NCBI GenBank assembly: GCA_022606135.1
Contig: JABYQN010000001.1
Location: 62,001-126,000, forward strand
Source: Fomes fomentarius
Taxonomy: Eukaryota > Basidiomycota > Agaricomycetes > Polyporales > Polyporaceae
Reading direction: 5' to 3'
DNA: 64,000 bases
Below, in pieces: positions 12,975-24,400 of this stretch. The notes below the pieces were generated by a model. That model was given only the letters and a program-made list of their open reading frames with translations, searched no databases and had not been told where the DNA came from. Each line of letters opens with the position of its first letter. Within the stretch, counting starts at the first letter, position 1. Position numbers and translations under genes: made by a program.

Positions 12975-15614
12975 AATCTGCACATCCAAGCGATCATGTC
13001 TTTCATGGATAAGGGGCACACACGAGAGACCACTAGGTGCATCTCCGCCTTGTGGCCAGCCTCGCCCGACGTTGGGTATGCGACCCCACCGAACTTCCAG
13101 GAAATAGGGGTCTTCGAGCGCTCGAACTTGAGCGACGACAGCAGAAGCGCAAGTACGACCTCTGAAATCAATGAGCATGAGATCAATGCGGACGTCAGCG
13201 AGAAGTGTCAAGAACACTCACTGATCTCGAGTTGAGAGAACTTGAGTATCAGCTGCTACGAATGAAAACTTGCGCGAAGCGAATAGAGACATACATGCAA
13301 GCATACGGACCCCCGATAAATGTCATCCTACGCACGGTACATCGCAAGCTAAGGTCAGCCGCGCAGCTACACACGTAGCGTCAGATTCTGAACCCACATG
13401 TGTGCATAGACACCAGGAACCCGCGCCTCCTCAACTTCGCGTGGCAACGGCTTCAACCACCGTTCAGGCTTCCATTCGCGCGCGTCCTGGCCCCAGAGCG
13501 CCTTGTCCGCGTTTGCCTCACCCAAATGGCAGAAGATGGATGTGCCCTTCTGGACCGGGATCTCTGAGATCTTCGTTCCGTCGATACCGCGGACTGGGCT
13601 GGACAGTGGGAGGATGGTGTCATGTAGTACTCTAACGAGAGATGAGTTCGAGGAGCATGGCGGGTCGTCATTGTGCCAGTGTATGAGTGGCGCAATACAC
13701 TTACTCTCGTGCTATGACGTTGAGGGGCGTAAATCTATGGCAGGATCAGTCACTGCGCCAATCACCGCGGGCAACTCTACATTTTCTATGAAAGAAAAGG
13801 CGTGACCACTAGACACCTACTCATTGCCTTTTCTTCCAATATCACGAAAAGGAAACCTATTCGGTGCCTATTTCACGCATTTTCCGCATTTTGACCACGT
13901 GCAGAAGAAAAGCTCATCCATGGTCGCGCCTTTTCTGACTCTTTTCTAAGGAAGAAAATGGGGAATTGCCCGCCGTGAATAGAGGAGTCTAGAAGCGCAT
14001 GACTCACATGCGTAGTGTCTCGCGGCATACGGCATCCATGTACGGGAGCGCACACAGCTCGTCATACGGAATAGCCTGTCCCCAACGCTCTTGTGCCTCA
14101 TGTATCTCCTTGCGAAGCTTCTCCTGAACGTCCTGGTGGTCAGCTAGTTGATGAAGGATGCGCGCGAGGGTGTTAGATGTGGTGTCGGTTCCAGCGAGAA
14201 TGAAAGTTCTGCCAAATTATTACACCGACTTAGCTCTACGAGAAGGTCAACGATTTGAGATAGTTGACTCACAGAATGTGCGCATACAACTCTTCGTCAG
14301 GCAGTTTGTCCTCTTCGGCGGCCGTCGTGTTCCCTTTAACTTACAACAGCAGCCGGGGATTAGCATCTCCGTACAGTATAACACAGTCAAAGATAGAGAG
14401 GTACGCACGAAGGATGCTCAGCACATCTTTCCCTTCCCCTACCCGATGCGTCACATCTTCTTCTCCCTTCCCAAGTGCCGCCTTCTTCGCATTCACGAGC
14501 TCTTCTGACGGCTTGTTAACTACATCAGTGACTTCTTTCGCCTTCTGTATCGTCTTGCTCGGAATCAGGTCGAGTATCGCCCTACGGAACCAGCTGGGTC
14601 CGAGATAGGGGAGGTATGGGAAGAGGAACCGGGCCCACTGGATCTTTTCGAACGACGGACTGGATGTGTACACGTCAGTCAAACGTCACTTAGCGTCTCA
14701 GTACAGGAAGAGAACGTACACGAAAGCCTTGACAACTTCAGTTAACGTATCCTGAGAACCATCTACCAGGGGATCAAAGGAGTGACCCATTCCACCCTGG
14801 CCGATGAGTTCGAGCGCGATCCGTCCGATCCAGTGCATCATGTCGAGCTCCTGTGGACCGCCTTCGACCTGGCTGTTGATCGCGGCTACGAACTGGAGCA
14901 GAGAATCCCTCAGCATCGTTCGGAGGCAAACAGAAGCGGATGCATATGTTACCTTCTCAGTCACGTTGTAGAACAAGGGTGTGATGTTGCGTATATGCGC
15001 GACAGAAAAGACCGGGTTTAGCATCTTGCGCTGCTTCTTGTGACTGTCTCCATGTGTTGAGAGAAGTCCGGGGCCGATCAGGAGGAGCATCGTGCTGGAA
15101 TTCAGAGTGGTAAGGACATGGTTGACGAACGACAAGTAGAAGATGAAGTTGAATGAGGGAGTTGAGCGTACCCGATGAATTCTCCGCCCCGGTAGTAGGA
15201 CTCCTGATCCTTGATAGATATACTGTGCATTGCCTTCAAGTCGTAGATATGGAGTGTTTTCGCCTAACAGGACAATAAAATGAGCTGCGGGTTCGAGGAT
15301 CGAAAGAACGACATACTCCAAAAAAGCCGTGAAGCTTCGCGACTGGGCCGTACGTATCGGCAATGTGGCGCACAAAGTCCCAATGTTCCTGGCTGAAAAG
15401 TTGCATGATATTGCCTATTTATTAGTAGTAGTCAGAGAGTTGCCACACGCTCTCCGGCCATCTGGCGCTACTTACCTGCCCAGATTGAGCCCGAGGGTGG
15501 ACCAGAGATGTTATCGAGAGGAGAATATGACTTGCGGAGCAGCCGCCGTACGAAGTAGACTGATACAGCACCCGTGACGAGAGTAAAAAGGGTCGCATGT
15601 TGCGAGTCAAGCAT
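12975..15614 (-). pseudogene. cytochrome P450 monooxygenase, decayed
   Basis: Starts at 15614 with an N-terminal anchor (FTLVTGAVSVYFVRRLL) and hinge (DNISGPPSGS). Recognised exons include 15614-15476, 15414-15317, 15263-15172, 15094-14953 and 14892-14722, then further exons to about 13000. The I-helix AGTDTTS, the K-helix ETLR, and WKPERW are present. Defects: the haem loop reads FIGGPYAC, with Tyr where FxxGxRxC has Arg. The following intron acceptor and the Gly after the haem Cys appear deleted, giving CMYQLILKFSQLE at best. The intron after ETLR holds a MITE-like insertion and no in-phase acceptor follows it. The usual stop after the C-terminal strand (MHLVVSRV) is missing, so the frame reads on to 12548. 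Family identity is certain; activity is unlikely. Confidence 0.8.
13763..13977. mobile_element. MITE-like element inside a P450 intron
   Basis: A 215-bp segment with imperfect terminal inverted repeats: the left end starts CACCGCGGGCAACTC and the right end, reversed, starts CACGGCGGGCAATTC. The match continues through CATTTTCT and GAAAAGGCG.GACCA for about 50 bp with a small gap. It is flanked on both sides by AAT, a likely 3-bp target-site duplication (13760-13762 and 13978-13980). It has no coding capacity. The superfamily cannot be assigned from the ends alone. Confidence 0.7.
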
Positions 15615-16317
15615 GGAAACCCAGACTGTGAGTTCCATACTGGAGAGAGGTCAGGTAAGTTACGTTGTCAAAATACCTCCTGCCGCTATATATCCCACTG
15701 GACTACTAACAGCCGTCGATGACCAGAAGCGAGTCATAAGAGCGGACCCGGTGCGGCGCTGGTTTGATGCCTATGACTTTCGCTACCGAAAATCGAGGGT
15801 TCTGAGGGGGACCGGGGTAGCTCAAGAGTTAGGTTCGACGCAAGCCACACGGTAGTAAACGTGGGAGGGCTCAAGGGTCAACTTGCCTGTGATACGTTAC
15901 TTCCAATGGAGGATGGTTTGTGGGATTTCGACCGTTTGTCACGGTGCGCGCGACTCGGATTGCTAACGCGAAGTGCCCGCCCACGTAGTACGTAGTTGCG
16001 ACTGGGAGCTTTGTGTCTGTGTCATGTATGGGGTGACCCGTGGTCTGAGGTCTGTTCAACGAGATCAATTCCTGCAATAGTGGTCAATATCGACAAGACT
16101 ATATGTGCGAGGGCGTTTGAAAACTTGGAACTTGAAGGAGAGTTGCTCAGCGCTGGCAACCAGACGCCGTCGCCAGCACTTGTCCCCGGCCCGATGCTCC
16201 CGCAAACATGGGCTCGTATGACGTCACTCTTAAGGCTATTCACAAGTCGTACGCTCAAAGAGATGTTCTTCTCTCCCGACGCGAATAGCTTCTCGGACAC
16301 CCTAGTAATCGATTCGT
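15615..16317. other. intergenic between divergent P450 and homeodomain genes
   Basis: Shared upstream region of the decayed P450 (minus) and the homeodomain gene (plus). A stretch at 15810-15845 has tRNA-like boxes but the spacing is wrong (see rejected items). No other feature was recognised. Confidence 0.5.
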
Positions 16318-17712
16318 ATGCCCCGAAAACAATCCAGCAAGGCGGTCACCCGGGAAAAGGTGAAACGAATCTCTCAAGGCAGACGCAATGCGATGAAACC
16401 ACAAGAGCTACCACTGCCGAAGGTGGAGGACGCGTTGGAAGGTATGCCACACCCATCATTGTATACGCCCACAACTACTACCGTAGATACAACAGCGACG
16501 ATCACCATGTCCTCGACGGCGCTTTCAGTGGAGTCAACCTCCGGGAGACGTAGGGGCGCTGCATCGGAGGCGTACACTGGCAGACTCTCGCATGATGCAT
16601 ATAAAGTCCTCAGAGGTGAGTCATATAACATCGCTCTACTCTCCACGCGTCCAACCCGGCTATCCGCGCCGTCACTCGGGTCATATCGCAGCCTTCTTCC
16701 GCGACGTGACATCCAACCCAACACTCGCCCAGTGCAATGAGCTCTCATATAAGATCCAGCAGCTCTCCGGCTGCGAGGCCTGCACATGCGAGAAAATCCG
16801 ACAATACTTCGCCAACAGAAAACGCAACTTGGCCCGCCGGACATCTACAGTGCTCGGTGTAGATACGATACCACTCGGTGTAGAGGAGGACTCGAAGGAG
16901 GGTATCCTGACCCCGAAGGAAGTCTTTCAAGTTTCTGCTCATGCCCCTGCGGCGTCAGGGATTGCTCATGAAAACTCCACTGCGCAGAAAACAGAGGCGC
17001 TCGTTCAAGCTACGAATAGCCTGAGCGCGGATGTGCAGCGTGGTCCCAGCGGCACCCATGTTCCCCAGTACCCGTCTCAGGCGTGTACCGCTGGTAAAGG
17101 TGGTGTTCCTGGTACCCACATTATCTTGTGTGAAACTCTGGATGCCTGATCTTGCGTACTCTGCGCATATAGTCACTCATGCGGCGGAATTCCATGTTTG
17201 GTACATCGGCTATCCAAGCTCCCCAGCGCCGTCTACGGACTTATATGCCCAAAGCGATCTTCGCGTATGTGATCCACTCGTCAACAGAAACGCGAGGCTG
17301 CTGCTGATGATCTCTCGCTAGTTTGCCATGCAACCTGTCTCGTCCCAGCTCCCAAGGTCGGCCTACTGTATGGCTCCTGGCGCCCCGATCGTGACGAAGA
17401 CTTTGATCCCCAGTGGTACATGCATTCTATGATTGGTCTTTGATATTGTCTCTGATAGAACACGACTTTAAAGACGCAGCAGGTGTTACCCCAATGGAAA
17501 CTGTTCAAGTTGGAACGTTACCAGGAAATTCAACGTTTCCGCCAGCTCCCCCAGACTGGATTCGCTGTCTCGCTACGGAGATCCATCATACCCTCACTGC
17601 TGATACCGCTATACACCCCGATGTAGTCCCAAAGACATTCTCTGAGCTCTCGCGTTGGTTTACGGGAAGCTGCTCGCACTACTTGTCTCGGGCTTCGACA
17701 ACTCACCTATAG
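16318..17712 (+). CDS. homeodomain-like transcription factor
   Basis: Exons 16318-16615, 16692-17093, 17173-17264, 17288-17390 and 17459-17712 keep one frame and give 382 residues. The third intron (17265-17287) is only 23 nt and is the weakest join. Residues about 90-150 form a divergent homeodomain: LSHDAYKVLRAFFRDVTSNP (helix 1), LAQCNELSYKIQQL (helix 2), then EKIRQYFANRKRNLARR as recognition helix, with Tyr in place of the usual Trp48 of WFxN. The loop between helices 2 and 3 (SGCEACTC) is longer than in canonical homeodomains. The rest has no domain, with an acidic, Pro-rich C-terminal half. The first two exons are well supported; the 3' exons are inferred from phase and coding look. No partner homeodomain gene is adjacent, so a mating-type locus is not indicated. 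Confidence 0.65.
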
Positions 17713-18247
17713 TGCAGCTAACGATGATTTGTCTTCCGACCTCCTTGTCTTGTTGACTATCTCTGAATCTTGTGATTCCTCTATCGAGCGCATGGAATCT
17801 TGTATGGGTTGCAAACTGTGTTCTATGTTGGTCAACATTGTCCTTCTCTTACGTAGTGTTAAGTTCGCGATCATATATGCAGGCCCAGAGGGCGCGATTA
17901 TGGGCCACGTGGAACTTTGCAGCCTCTCGGGCGATCCATATGAAACATACCACATCAGCAACCCCCAGATTTTCTTACGGCCCTTACGGCCCTTATTCTC
18001 CTTATTCGGTTTTGGGCCACAATAGATGACTTAACAATGGGTTCAATTTTTGTCCTAGTTCAGTCAAAGTTGGCACCTCACATACTTCATATATAACCTT
18101 GAGCTTCCGAAAATTTCGTAGACACAACTGCAAAATTGATGGAGTTATTCACCGGGTGCGACTGGCATAATTCCGTCCTTATGAGCCACCCGTGGCTGTG
18201 CTGTAAGCGCCCATTTTCTTATCCCTTACGGCTCCTTACGCACCCTT
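17713..18247. other. intergenic, no supported gene
   Basis: Short frames only (for example 17729-18025 plus strand, hydrophobic with LCSMLVNIVLLL). Repeated CTTACGGCCC units near 17976-17994. Nothing convincing. Confidence 0.4.
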
Positions 18248-18770
18248 CACTACATGCACAGGCCCGAAGGTTGTGTTGTGATAGGCATGGGAAATCTCGG
18301 GGCGGTCTTACCTTACCCAAAATCATATTCTCACGGGAAAGGTAAACTATCCCAACAGTTTGCCAATGGTTTTCCATGAGCAGGTTTGGCAACCTTTCAC
18401 ACCGGACAGGGCACGGGGGGAAATGCATGACAAAGTTAGAAAAAACCGTGGCGATCTGACGCCCGATGCAAAAGGTACACTTTCCCGACTCGGGTAAGTT
18501 TGTCTCAGAGTCTTTTGGTGCAAAACATAACCTTTCTCAATGCTGCCACCGACCCATATTGGGTCAAGCACAGGAAAGTGATGGGAAAGTGATACTTTCC
18601 GGCCCTGTAATCGATGATGTTATAGGTTTCCTTTCACTCCCTGTGAAAGGCGCTGCATATAATAGTGAAATTCAACCTTTCCCCACAGGTCAATTTTTTG
18701 GGGAAGGTAAGACCGCCCCGAGATTTCCCATGCCTATCCCAACACAACCTTTGGGCTTGTGCACGTAGTG
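18248..18770. mobile_element. non-autonomous CACTA (EnSpm/CMC)-like DNA transposon
   Basis: A 523-bp segment whose ends are inverted repeats of about 71 bp with only about five mismatches. The left end begins CACTACATGCACAGGCCC and the reversed right end begins CACTACGTGCACAAGCCC; both run on through TTGTGTTG.GATAGGCATGG. The ends start with CACTA and the element is flanked by CTT on both sides (18245-18247 and 18771-18773), a 3-bp duplication. CACTA ends plus a 3-bp target-site duplication are diagnostic of this superfamily. Internal short motifs of the form GGGAAAGG/CCTTTCCC recur in both orientations, like the subterminal repeats of CACTA elements. There is no transposase, so it must be mobilised in trans. 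Confidence 0.85.
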
Positions 18771-19153
18771 CTTACGCCGTGTATAAGCGTCAATAAGGAA
18801 ATCGGGCGGTTGCTGATGCACGAGTATCATTCATGTTCGAAGGTTCTTTCGGTATGCTGCTCAGGTAAACGACGGGTCTCTGGTCAGGACTCAGGATCGT
18901 GGCGCTCATATATTGATGAGTACTGGTACTACATCGGTTTTCCCTCAAATCTCATATACCCATCTTAGGCTTATTCGACTCATCCGGAAGCCATTTTACA
19001 ACTGTCCTCGGGCCACATTTGGGCATTCCAGCAGGCGATAACATCCGGGCAAATTCCGCTGTTCTGGGAAAGGTTTCTACAGATCCAATGCTGCTTACGC
19101 CGCCAAGCGTGGACCTGCGTTTTTAAGACCACTAGAATACACGTGATCCGTAC
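18771..19153. other. intergenic, no supported gene
   Basis: Between the CACTA-like element and dioxygenase 2; no frame with a recognisable domain. Confidence 0.5.
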
Positions 19154-20600
19154 TTATGCCTCCTTCTCGAATTTCTTGCCGAGCGGTCCTACTTCGACAA
19201 CGAGGCAAGGTGCATAGAGATACTCGACTGAGGCCTCGTTCCCGTAAGTCATGTATACTCCAGACTGGATGTACCACCTCTGCGTGATCGCCCGAGAGGT
19301 GACCCAATGCACCACGGACGTTGCAACGTCGTCGCCGTAAAGATTCCTCGCTTCGTCCAACTGACTCTCAATTTTATCACTGCTGCTCGCGAACCCCCCC
19401 TCGATAACAACTCTGCCGCCTTCAGCCAGCAGATCTTCGTCGTTACCGACCATATGGCGGCCTTCACAGTCCAACATTTCATCTAGGATGATGCAACCCA
19501 CAACGCCGTCATACACCAACCGCAAAAGCGGCTTCAGCCCAAGCTCCTTGCAGGCATTGTACAGCGCCCAGTCTCCGCCCTTCAGCCAGCCGTTGTGTAG
19601 CTGGTCCAGGGGATCGGGATCGCTGCCCTGCCAGGACTTTGGAAACGGGTAACGATGGCGCAGCTCGAACCCGAGCGTGCCGCCGCCAGGCAGAAACTGG
19701 GAATCGTCGAGCAGTGCAGCGAGAACGTCGCGGACGCGTCGGGTAGATGAGTGAGTGGGATGGAGCATCGTGAGTCCCTTCGGGAGCACGGCTGGGTCGG
19801 GCCTGCTCCAGTACAGGTTGTACGTGACCGTCACCCGATGGCCTGAAGTGACGGGCAGGATCTCGTGCTCCACATCGCTGAAGAAGGCGACGTATACGAT
19901 CTTGTTGGGTGGACCTTGGTTGAAGAGGAGTTCTGCGGCATCGATTGTCCACTCCTGGCCTTGGTGCCGAAGGACGATTGTGCCACCTTGGTGAGGAGTA
20001 GGGAAGATGACGACAAGGGAGCCGAACATGGTGTCGCTCTTCGGCGTGTCCCTGTGTGGCTTGAAGAACGCGCTCTCTCCTATGAAGGAATGGTCAAGTT
20101 ATTACATCATCGTGCATGATGTGGAGCCGCAAACTCACCATAAACGTTGAGCTTGTACAACTCTGCGCGCGTATCACCACCCTCCTTTTTGCCTGATAGA
20201 AGTCCGGTGTGGACGATATTGAGCAGACCCGAACGCTCGACGTCGAAACGCAGCATGAAGTTCTCGGCATCCATCTTACCGGCCTTCCTGTACGTCTCGT
20301 CGAGCACGGTCTCGGTGTTTCTTCCGAACCACGCCGCTTCGGATGCGTCCGCAAGAGCCTTTAAAGCGTGCAAGCGCTCTGGAGACGTATCACACAGGTT
20401 AACATATCTGTGAAAGTCACAGGAGCTATCAGTTCGCGCGCTCAGGGGCGGAGAGAGCTCGATGCTCACCGTGCGCTCGCCTGGCCGTAGTAGAGCTCGA
20501 AATTGTCTTCGGGCAATTCCAGCGTCCCGCTACAGAAAGGCGGTCTCTCCGCCAGAGTAGCGCGGAGGGCTCCTAGCAAGGGGAACTTGAATTCTGTCAT
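19154..20600 (-). CDS. 2-oxoglutarate/Fe(II)-dependent dioxygenase family protein 2
   Basis: Exons 20600-20470, 20407-20139 and 20079-19154 give 441 residues with the same intron positions as dioxygenases 1 and 3. Catalytic set: HxD in FFKPHRD (His142, Asp144), distal His205 in SDVEHEI, Arg215 in SGHRVTVTYNL. The N-terminus MTEFKFPLLGALRATLAERP and the family signature FCSGTLELP..NFELYYG are clear. The C-terminus ends ..YLYAPCLVVEVGPLGKKFEKEA, the conserved terminal strand. It is the likely parent of the exon-1 relic at about 23980-24290. Substrate unknown; cytosolic or nuclear as no signal peptide is visible. Confidence 0.88.
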
Positions 20601-21358
20601 GAAAGACGTGAAGTTGAACACGCCATACGATGGGGTGTGATCAAAAAATGGGGGCTATATTGTCACATATAAGTAGAGCGGGTCATGGAAGTTTCCAAGG
20701 GCTCCTGACTCAAAAGATTTTGGGCCATCCCGACACAACTGTAAGCTTAAGCGTGCCTCCACCGTGTTTGATTCTAATATCCAGGGACTTTAGCTCGATG
20801 CCAGTGTCTATCACTAGAATAGGTTTGAACGCTGTTGAGAGTGCGCTGCGCGGTTGAACAGTTCTCGATCTTCGGGACAATCGGGCCGACACAGCACTCC
20901 GACTCGGAGGCCGGCGCTCTTTTCACTCTCTTGTTCAATGTTCAACGTTAAACTCTCACTTACTACTCACCAGAGCCTGATATTACAAGCTTGAAGTAGT
21001 AGTATGCGTCTTCCTTTCACCACCACAAATCCCAAATTTATTCGCCCGTGTCGGACACTGCCAGTCTCGCCGTCACGCCGTCATCCACGCGATGTGTTCT
21101 GAGCGTCAGAACTCCACCCTACCTGGCGCTGGGCCGCCAACGCTATAGGCTATTCGCTGACAGTTGCACTACTTCAGTAGTTTACTTGATCCAAAGCTAC
21201 TGTCTCGGCGACTTTCTATCAAGCCACCTTGGCATGGTCTCATGTCTTTCTTCCCTGCGATGACAGCGCTCCTAGTAAGGTTTGGCGCACCAGCGCTGCT
21301 TCGCTGTTAGCGTTCTATGAAGCGAGGACGAACCCATGGAGAGCAACTGGAGCCAGCC
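20601..21358. other. divergent intergenic region
   Basis: Upstream of dioxygenase 2 (minus) and of the secreted hydrolase (plus). About 250 bp next to dioxygenase 2 (20601-20860) resemble 24151-24400, part of the relic described there. No clear TATA box. Confidence 0.5.
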
Positions 21359-23745
21359 ATGATGCTCTTCTCCCTGACAGCGTGGCCCTTTTTCACTCCC
21401 CTGCTCACTATCCCCCTCAGTGTCACCCACGCTTTGGCCGCCTATCCTGTGAGCCTTTCTCTCGCCGGCCACTGTCCATTCATCGTTTCACTGACCGACG
21501 ACCCTTTCGCAGCGCGAGCCGAAGCTTGAATGGGTCCTATGCGATGCTTCTGTTGTGACCGATCCTCACCTTGATTGCGCTTTCCTCACAGTACCTCTGG
21601 ACTTTCACGACCCCGAGGTTGGAAATGCTCGCATCGCCGTTGCAAAGGTTAATGCCACAGGGAAGAGACGCGGGACGGTATTCTACAACCCAGGTTTGTT
21701 GAATCGCTACTTTCCGTTTCGTGAGACCTTAAATACACTGAGTATCGCGGATAGGTGGACCTGCTATACCGGGAGTAACAGTCCTCAATGATAGCGGGGC
21801 GAGAAATTCCCTCTTGTCAGCCACAGGAGGTGTCTATGACATCGTGAGTTGGGATCCGCGAGGCGTCGGCACCCTCACTGTGTCAGTACATGCGCTTTGT
21901 TTCTGCCTTACTATGGCTTCGCCTGACTTGCCTTAGTCCTGGGAGCGTCTTCTGCTTTGACAGCGTTCGAGAGTACAACGAGTTTTTCAACGGCACGATC
22001 GAGCTCACCGGCATCGAGGAAACAGGCAACTTCACCGACCCAGCGGATACCAAGGCACTCCTATCTCAAGCTCCGATCATGCAGGAGAAATACAGACAGG
22101 TCGAACAAAAGTGCCTCAATGGGCCTAGCGGCAAGTATTTAGGATACATGGGTACGGCCGCAGCAGTGCGTGACATGGTGTCCATGGCGAACATACTCGA
22201 TGGTCCGGACGCGCCAATTAACTATATCGGAGTCTCGTACGGCACGATCATTGGAGCTTGGTTCGTGAACAGTGAGTCCCTACAGCCTTCCAGTGCACAC
22301 TCACAACACTGATAAACCATGCCTCAGTGTTTCCGGAGGCGAGCAATCAGGTTGCTTCTTGCTCACACTATCGAACTAAAATCTTGGCACCTCAGCGTGT
22401 AGGACGTGTGATCATCGACGGCATCGTCAATCCCGAAACTTTCGCGACCCAGGAGACATCCACGGTATATCGCAAAGTTGGCGCAATCGCACTGTATTAT
22501 TGCTGAGGAGATAGCCTACAGGTTTGGGACTCACAGCAATACGAGTCCGCTGACACCACATACAAAGGGCTCATCACAGGATGTGCACTCGCCGGACCGC
22601 AAGGTTGTCCGGCCGCGTCTGAAGGAGATGGGCCACTGGATATAGACTCGAAATTTCAGGCTCTGATCAATGCTGCACATGATGCTACACAAAAGAATAC
22701 ATCCGTCCCCCTTACATCGGGGCACATTCGCTGTGAGTATCAACTGATTGTATGGAAGATATGAGCCCCGATCTGACAATTGAAGCAGTGGATCTCTTGG
22801 GCGCGATGTACAATCCGGCCAACTGGTCCACTTTTATGAACGACTATTATCCTTGGGCTGTTTCTGTTGTCGAAGGAGAGTCTGGCCAGAACCTGAACAG
22901 GAACGGGAACTCCCCGAAGTTTCACATTGATACAAGGTATGTGTCATCCGCGATAGACGAGTCCAAGCGACACTGACGCCCTTGTACAGTCAAATCAGGC
23001 GCCAGAATCAGATGAAAGAAACGCGATCATATAGCGACGTGGCTATTTTCTGCAGGGACAGTGTGGACGTTGATCCGCACGTCAACATGACGGATGTCTT
23101 CAAGGCCGCGATTAAGGGCACACAGACGATCTCGCACATGTGTATGGCCCTCCCGGAAATCGTCGTGTACAAAGATCTCACACTATCTGAACAGTTGCCT
23201 CCATCTGGCCCAGCCTGACGTGCTCATTTTGGCCCGTCCGTGTGGTGGAGAGATACCAAGGCCCGTTCAACAAGACGCTTGCCAACAGGATTCTGATCAC
23301 TTCACACACGGCGAGTACCTCGCTTCCGGAATGACATTTTTCGCATGACTCAACTTCCTCTAGTACGACCCCGTGACGCCTCTCTCGGGTGCCCAAGCAT
23401 TGGCAGGTTTCCTCGGCGATAGTGCCAGGTTGGTTCGGTTGAATGGTTTAGGCGTGAGTTTGTCTCGCATACATTCACACTATGGCCGCTTCTGATAGAG
23501 GATGCAGCACACGCCGGACGCTTCGCCGTCAGCTTGCATGTACAACATCTTGGTAGCATATATGGTGAACGGGACGGTAAGTCTGTGTGTCGTACCTGGA
23601 TATATGGCATCGTGTGGTGCTCATTGAATTTGGCTCGTAGTTACCCGCGAACGGGACCGTGTGTGAGGTGGATGCTGATTATGAAGTATTCCCGGGTGTG
23701 ACCACCGCGGATATCTTAGCCAATCTCCCCACAAGCGATATTTGA
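21359..23745 (+). CDS. secreted alpha/beta hydrolase of the TAP/S33 peptidase-like type
   Basis: A multi-exon gene whose exons can be joined in frame from the signal peptide (MMLFSLTAWPFFTPLLTIPL..ALA) to LANLPTSDI-stop at 23745. Motifs in order: LDCAFLTVPLDFHDP, VFYNPGGPAIPGV (oxyanion-side NPGGP), YDIVSWDPRGVG, nucleophile elbow GVSYGTIIG, RVGRVIIDGIVNP. The C-terminal TAP domain has VERYQGPFNKTLANRIL, YDPVTPL (acid Asp), MQH (likely His) and SACMYNILVAYMVNGT. This is the family of tripeptidyl aminopeptidase-like hydrolases, common as secreted enzymes in wood-decay fungi. Two introns, after FPE (22340 region) and after SHT (23309 region), begin GCGAGC and GCGAGT instead of GT, so they must be GC..AG introns or the gene is impaired. 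A start at 21317 is also open but would place 14 residues before the signal peptide. Confidence 0.75.
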
Positions 23746-23979
23746 CAGTTGCCTTCATTGAAGTGTACATTACCACAAATTCGGGGGAATTACCACCAGT
23801 ACACTGACGGAGTCTTTCATGACCCCAAGTTACACCCATGTTCTTTTTTGCACTTCTCATTCACTGATTTGCATGGTGTGATTGTGATATTTCTCGACGA
23901 GACATAATGCAGGTAGAGAAAGAGGTTGAGATCTCGATTGGATTGTAATTCTCGCTCGGTAGTAGAGGTCACCGAGCGG
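23746..23979. other. intergenic, no supported gene
   Basis: Short spacer after the hydrolase stop; no recognisable element. Confidence 0.5.
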
Positions 23980-24400
23980 ACGGACGCTTACTACGTCACG
24001 CTACTCTGTCCACCTCGCATCCGACTCAACCCAGCTATGCTTTGCCAATCTATCCGGGCCATTATTACCAGCGTCCCGCTGCAGAATGGCGGTCTCTCTG
24101 ACAGAGTAGTGCGGAGGTCTTCTATCAAGGGGAACTTGGATTCTGCCATGAACGACGTGAAAGTGAACACACCGGACGATGAGGGATAGGGCTGGGTTGT
24201 GGAAGCGCCCAAAGACTCCTGACTCAAGAGATGGTTCATTTTGGGACACTTTCCCGACACGACATCGACTACATAGTATGGGTACAGATTACTCATGGTG
24301 AGTTGAATCCTCGCGCCAAATGGATCTCCAGCTGCATGCCAGTGCCAAGACAGCAGTCGGACTGAGTCAACTTGAACTCCACTGTGTAGTATACACCCCA
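23980..24400 (-). pseudogene. relic of dioxygenase promoter and first exon
   Basis: On the minus strand an ATG at 24150 opens MAESKFPLIEDLRTTLSERP followed by FCSGTL, nearly the same as exon 1 of dioxygenase 2. The frame then departs (VIMARIDWQS) before the rest of exon 1. Upstream, about 250 bp also match the dioxygenase 2 promoter (for example CTCCTGACTCAA and CCCGACAC blocks in the same order). Only the promoter and the first 30 codons were copied or survive. Confidence 0.7.

Noticed and set aside
15805..15845. tRNA-like A and B boxes (GTAGCTCAAGAG and GGTTCGACGCAAG)
   Set aside because: The two boxes are only about 12 bases apart and no acceptor stem or anticodon arm can be folded.
16318..17712. 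A mating-type locus because of a homeodomain gene
   Set aside because: There is no divergently transcribed second homeodomain gene, no MIP or beta-flanking gene nearby, and the homeodomain is atypical.
17707..17961. Minus-strand frame with a coiled-coil-like sequence
   Set aside because: Short, no family match, and the opposite strand is equally open.
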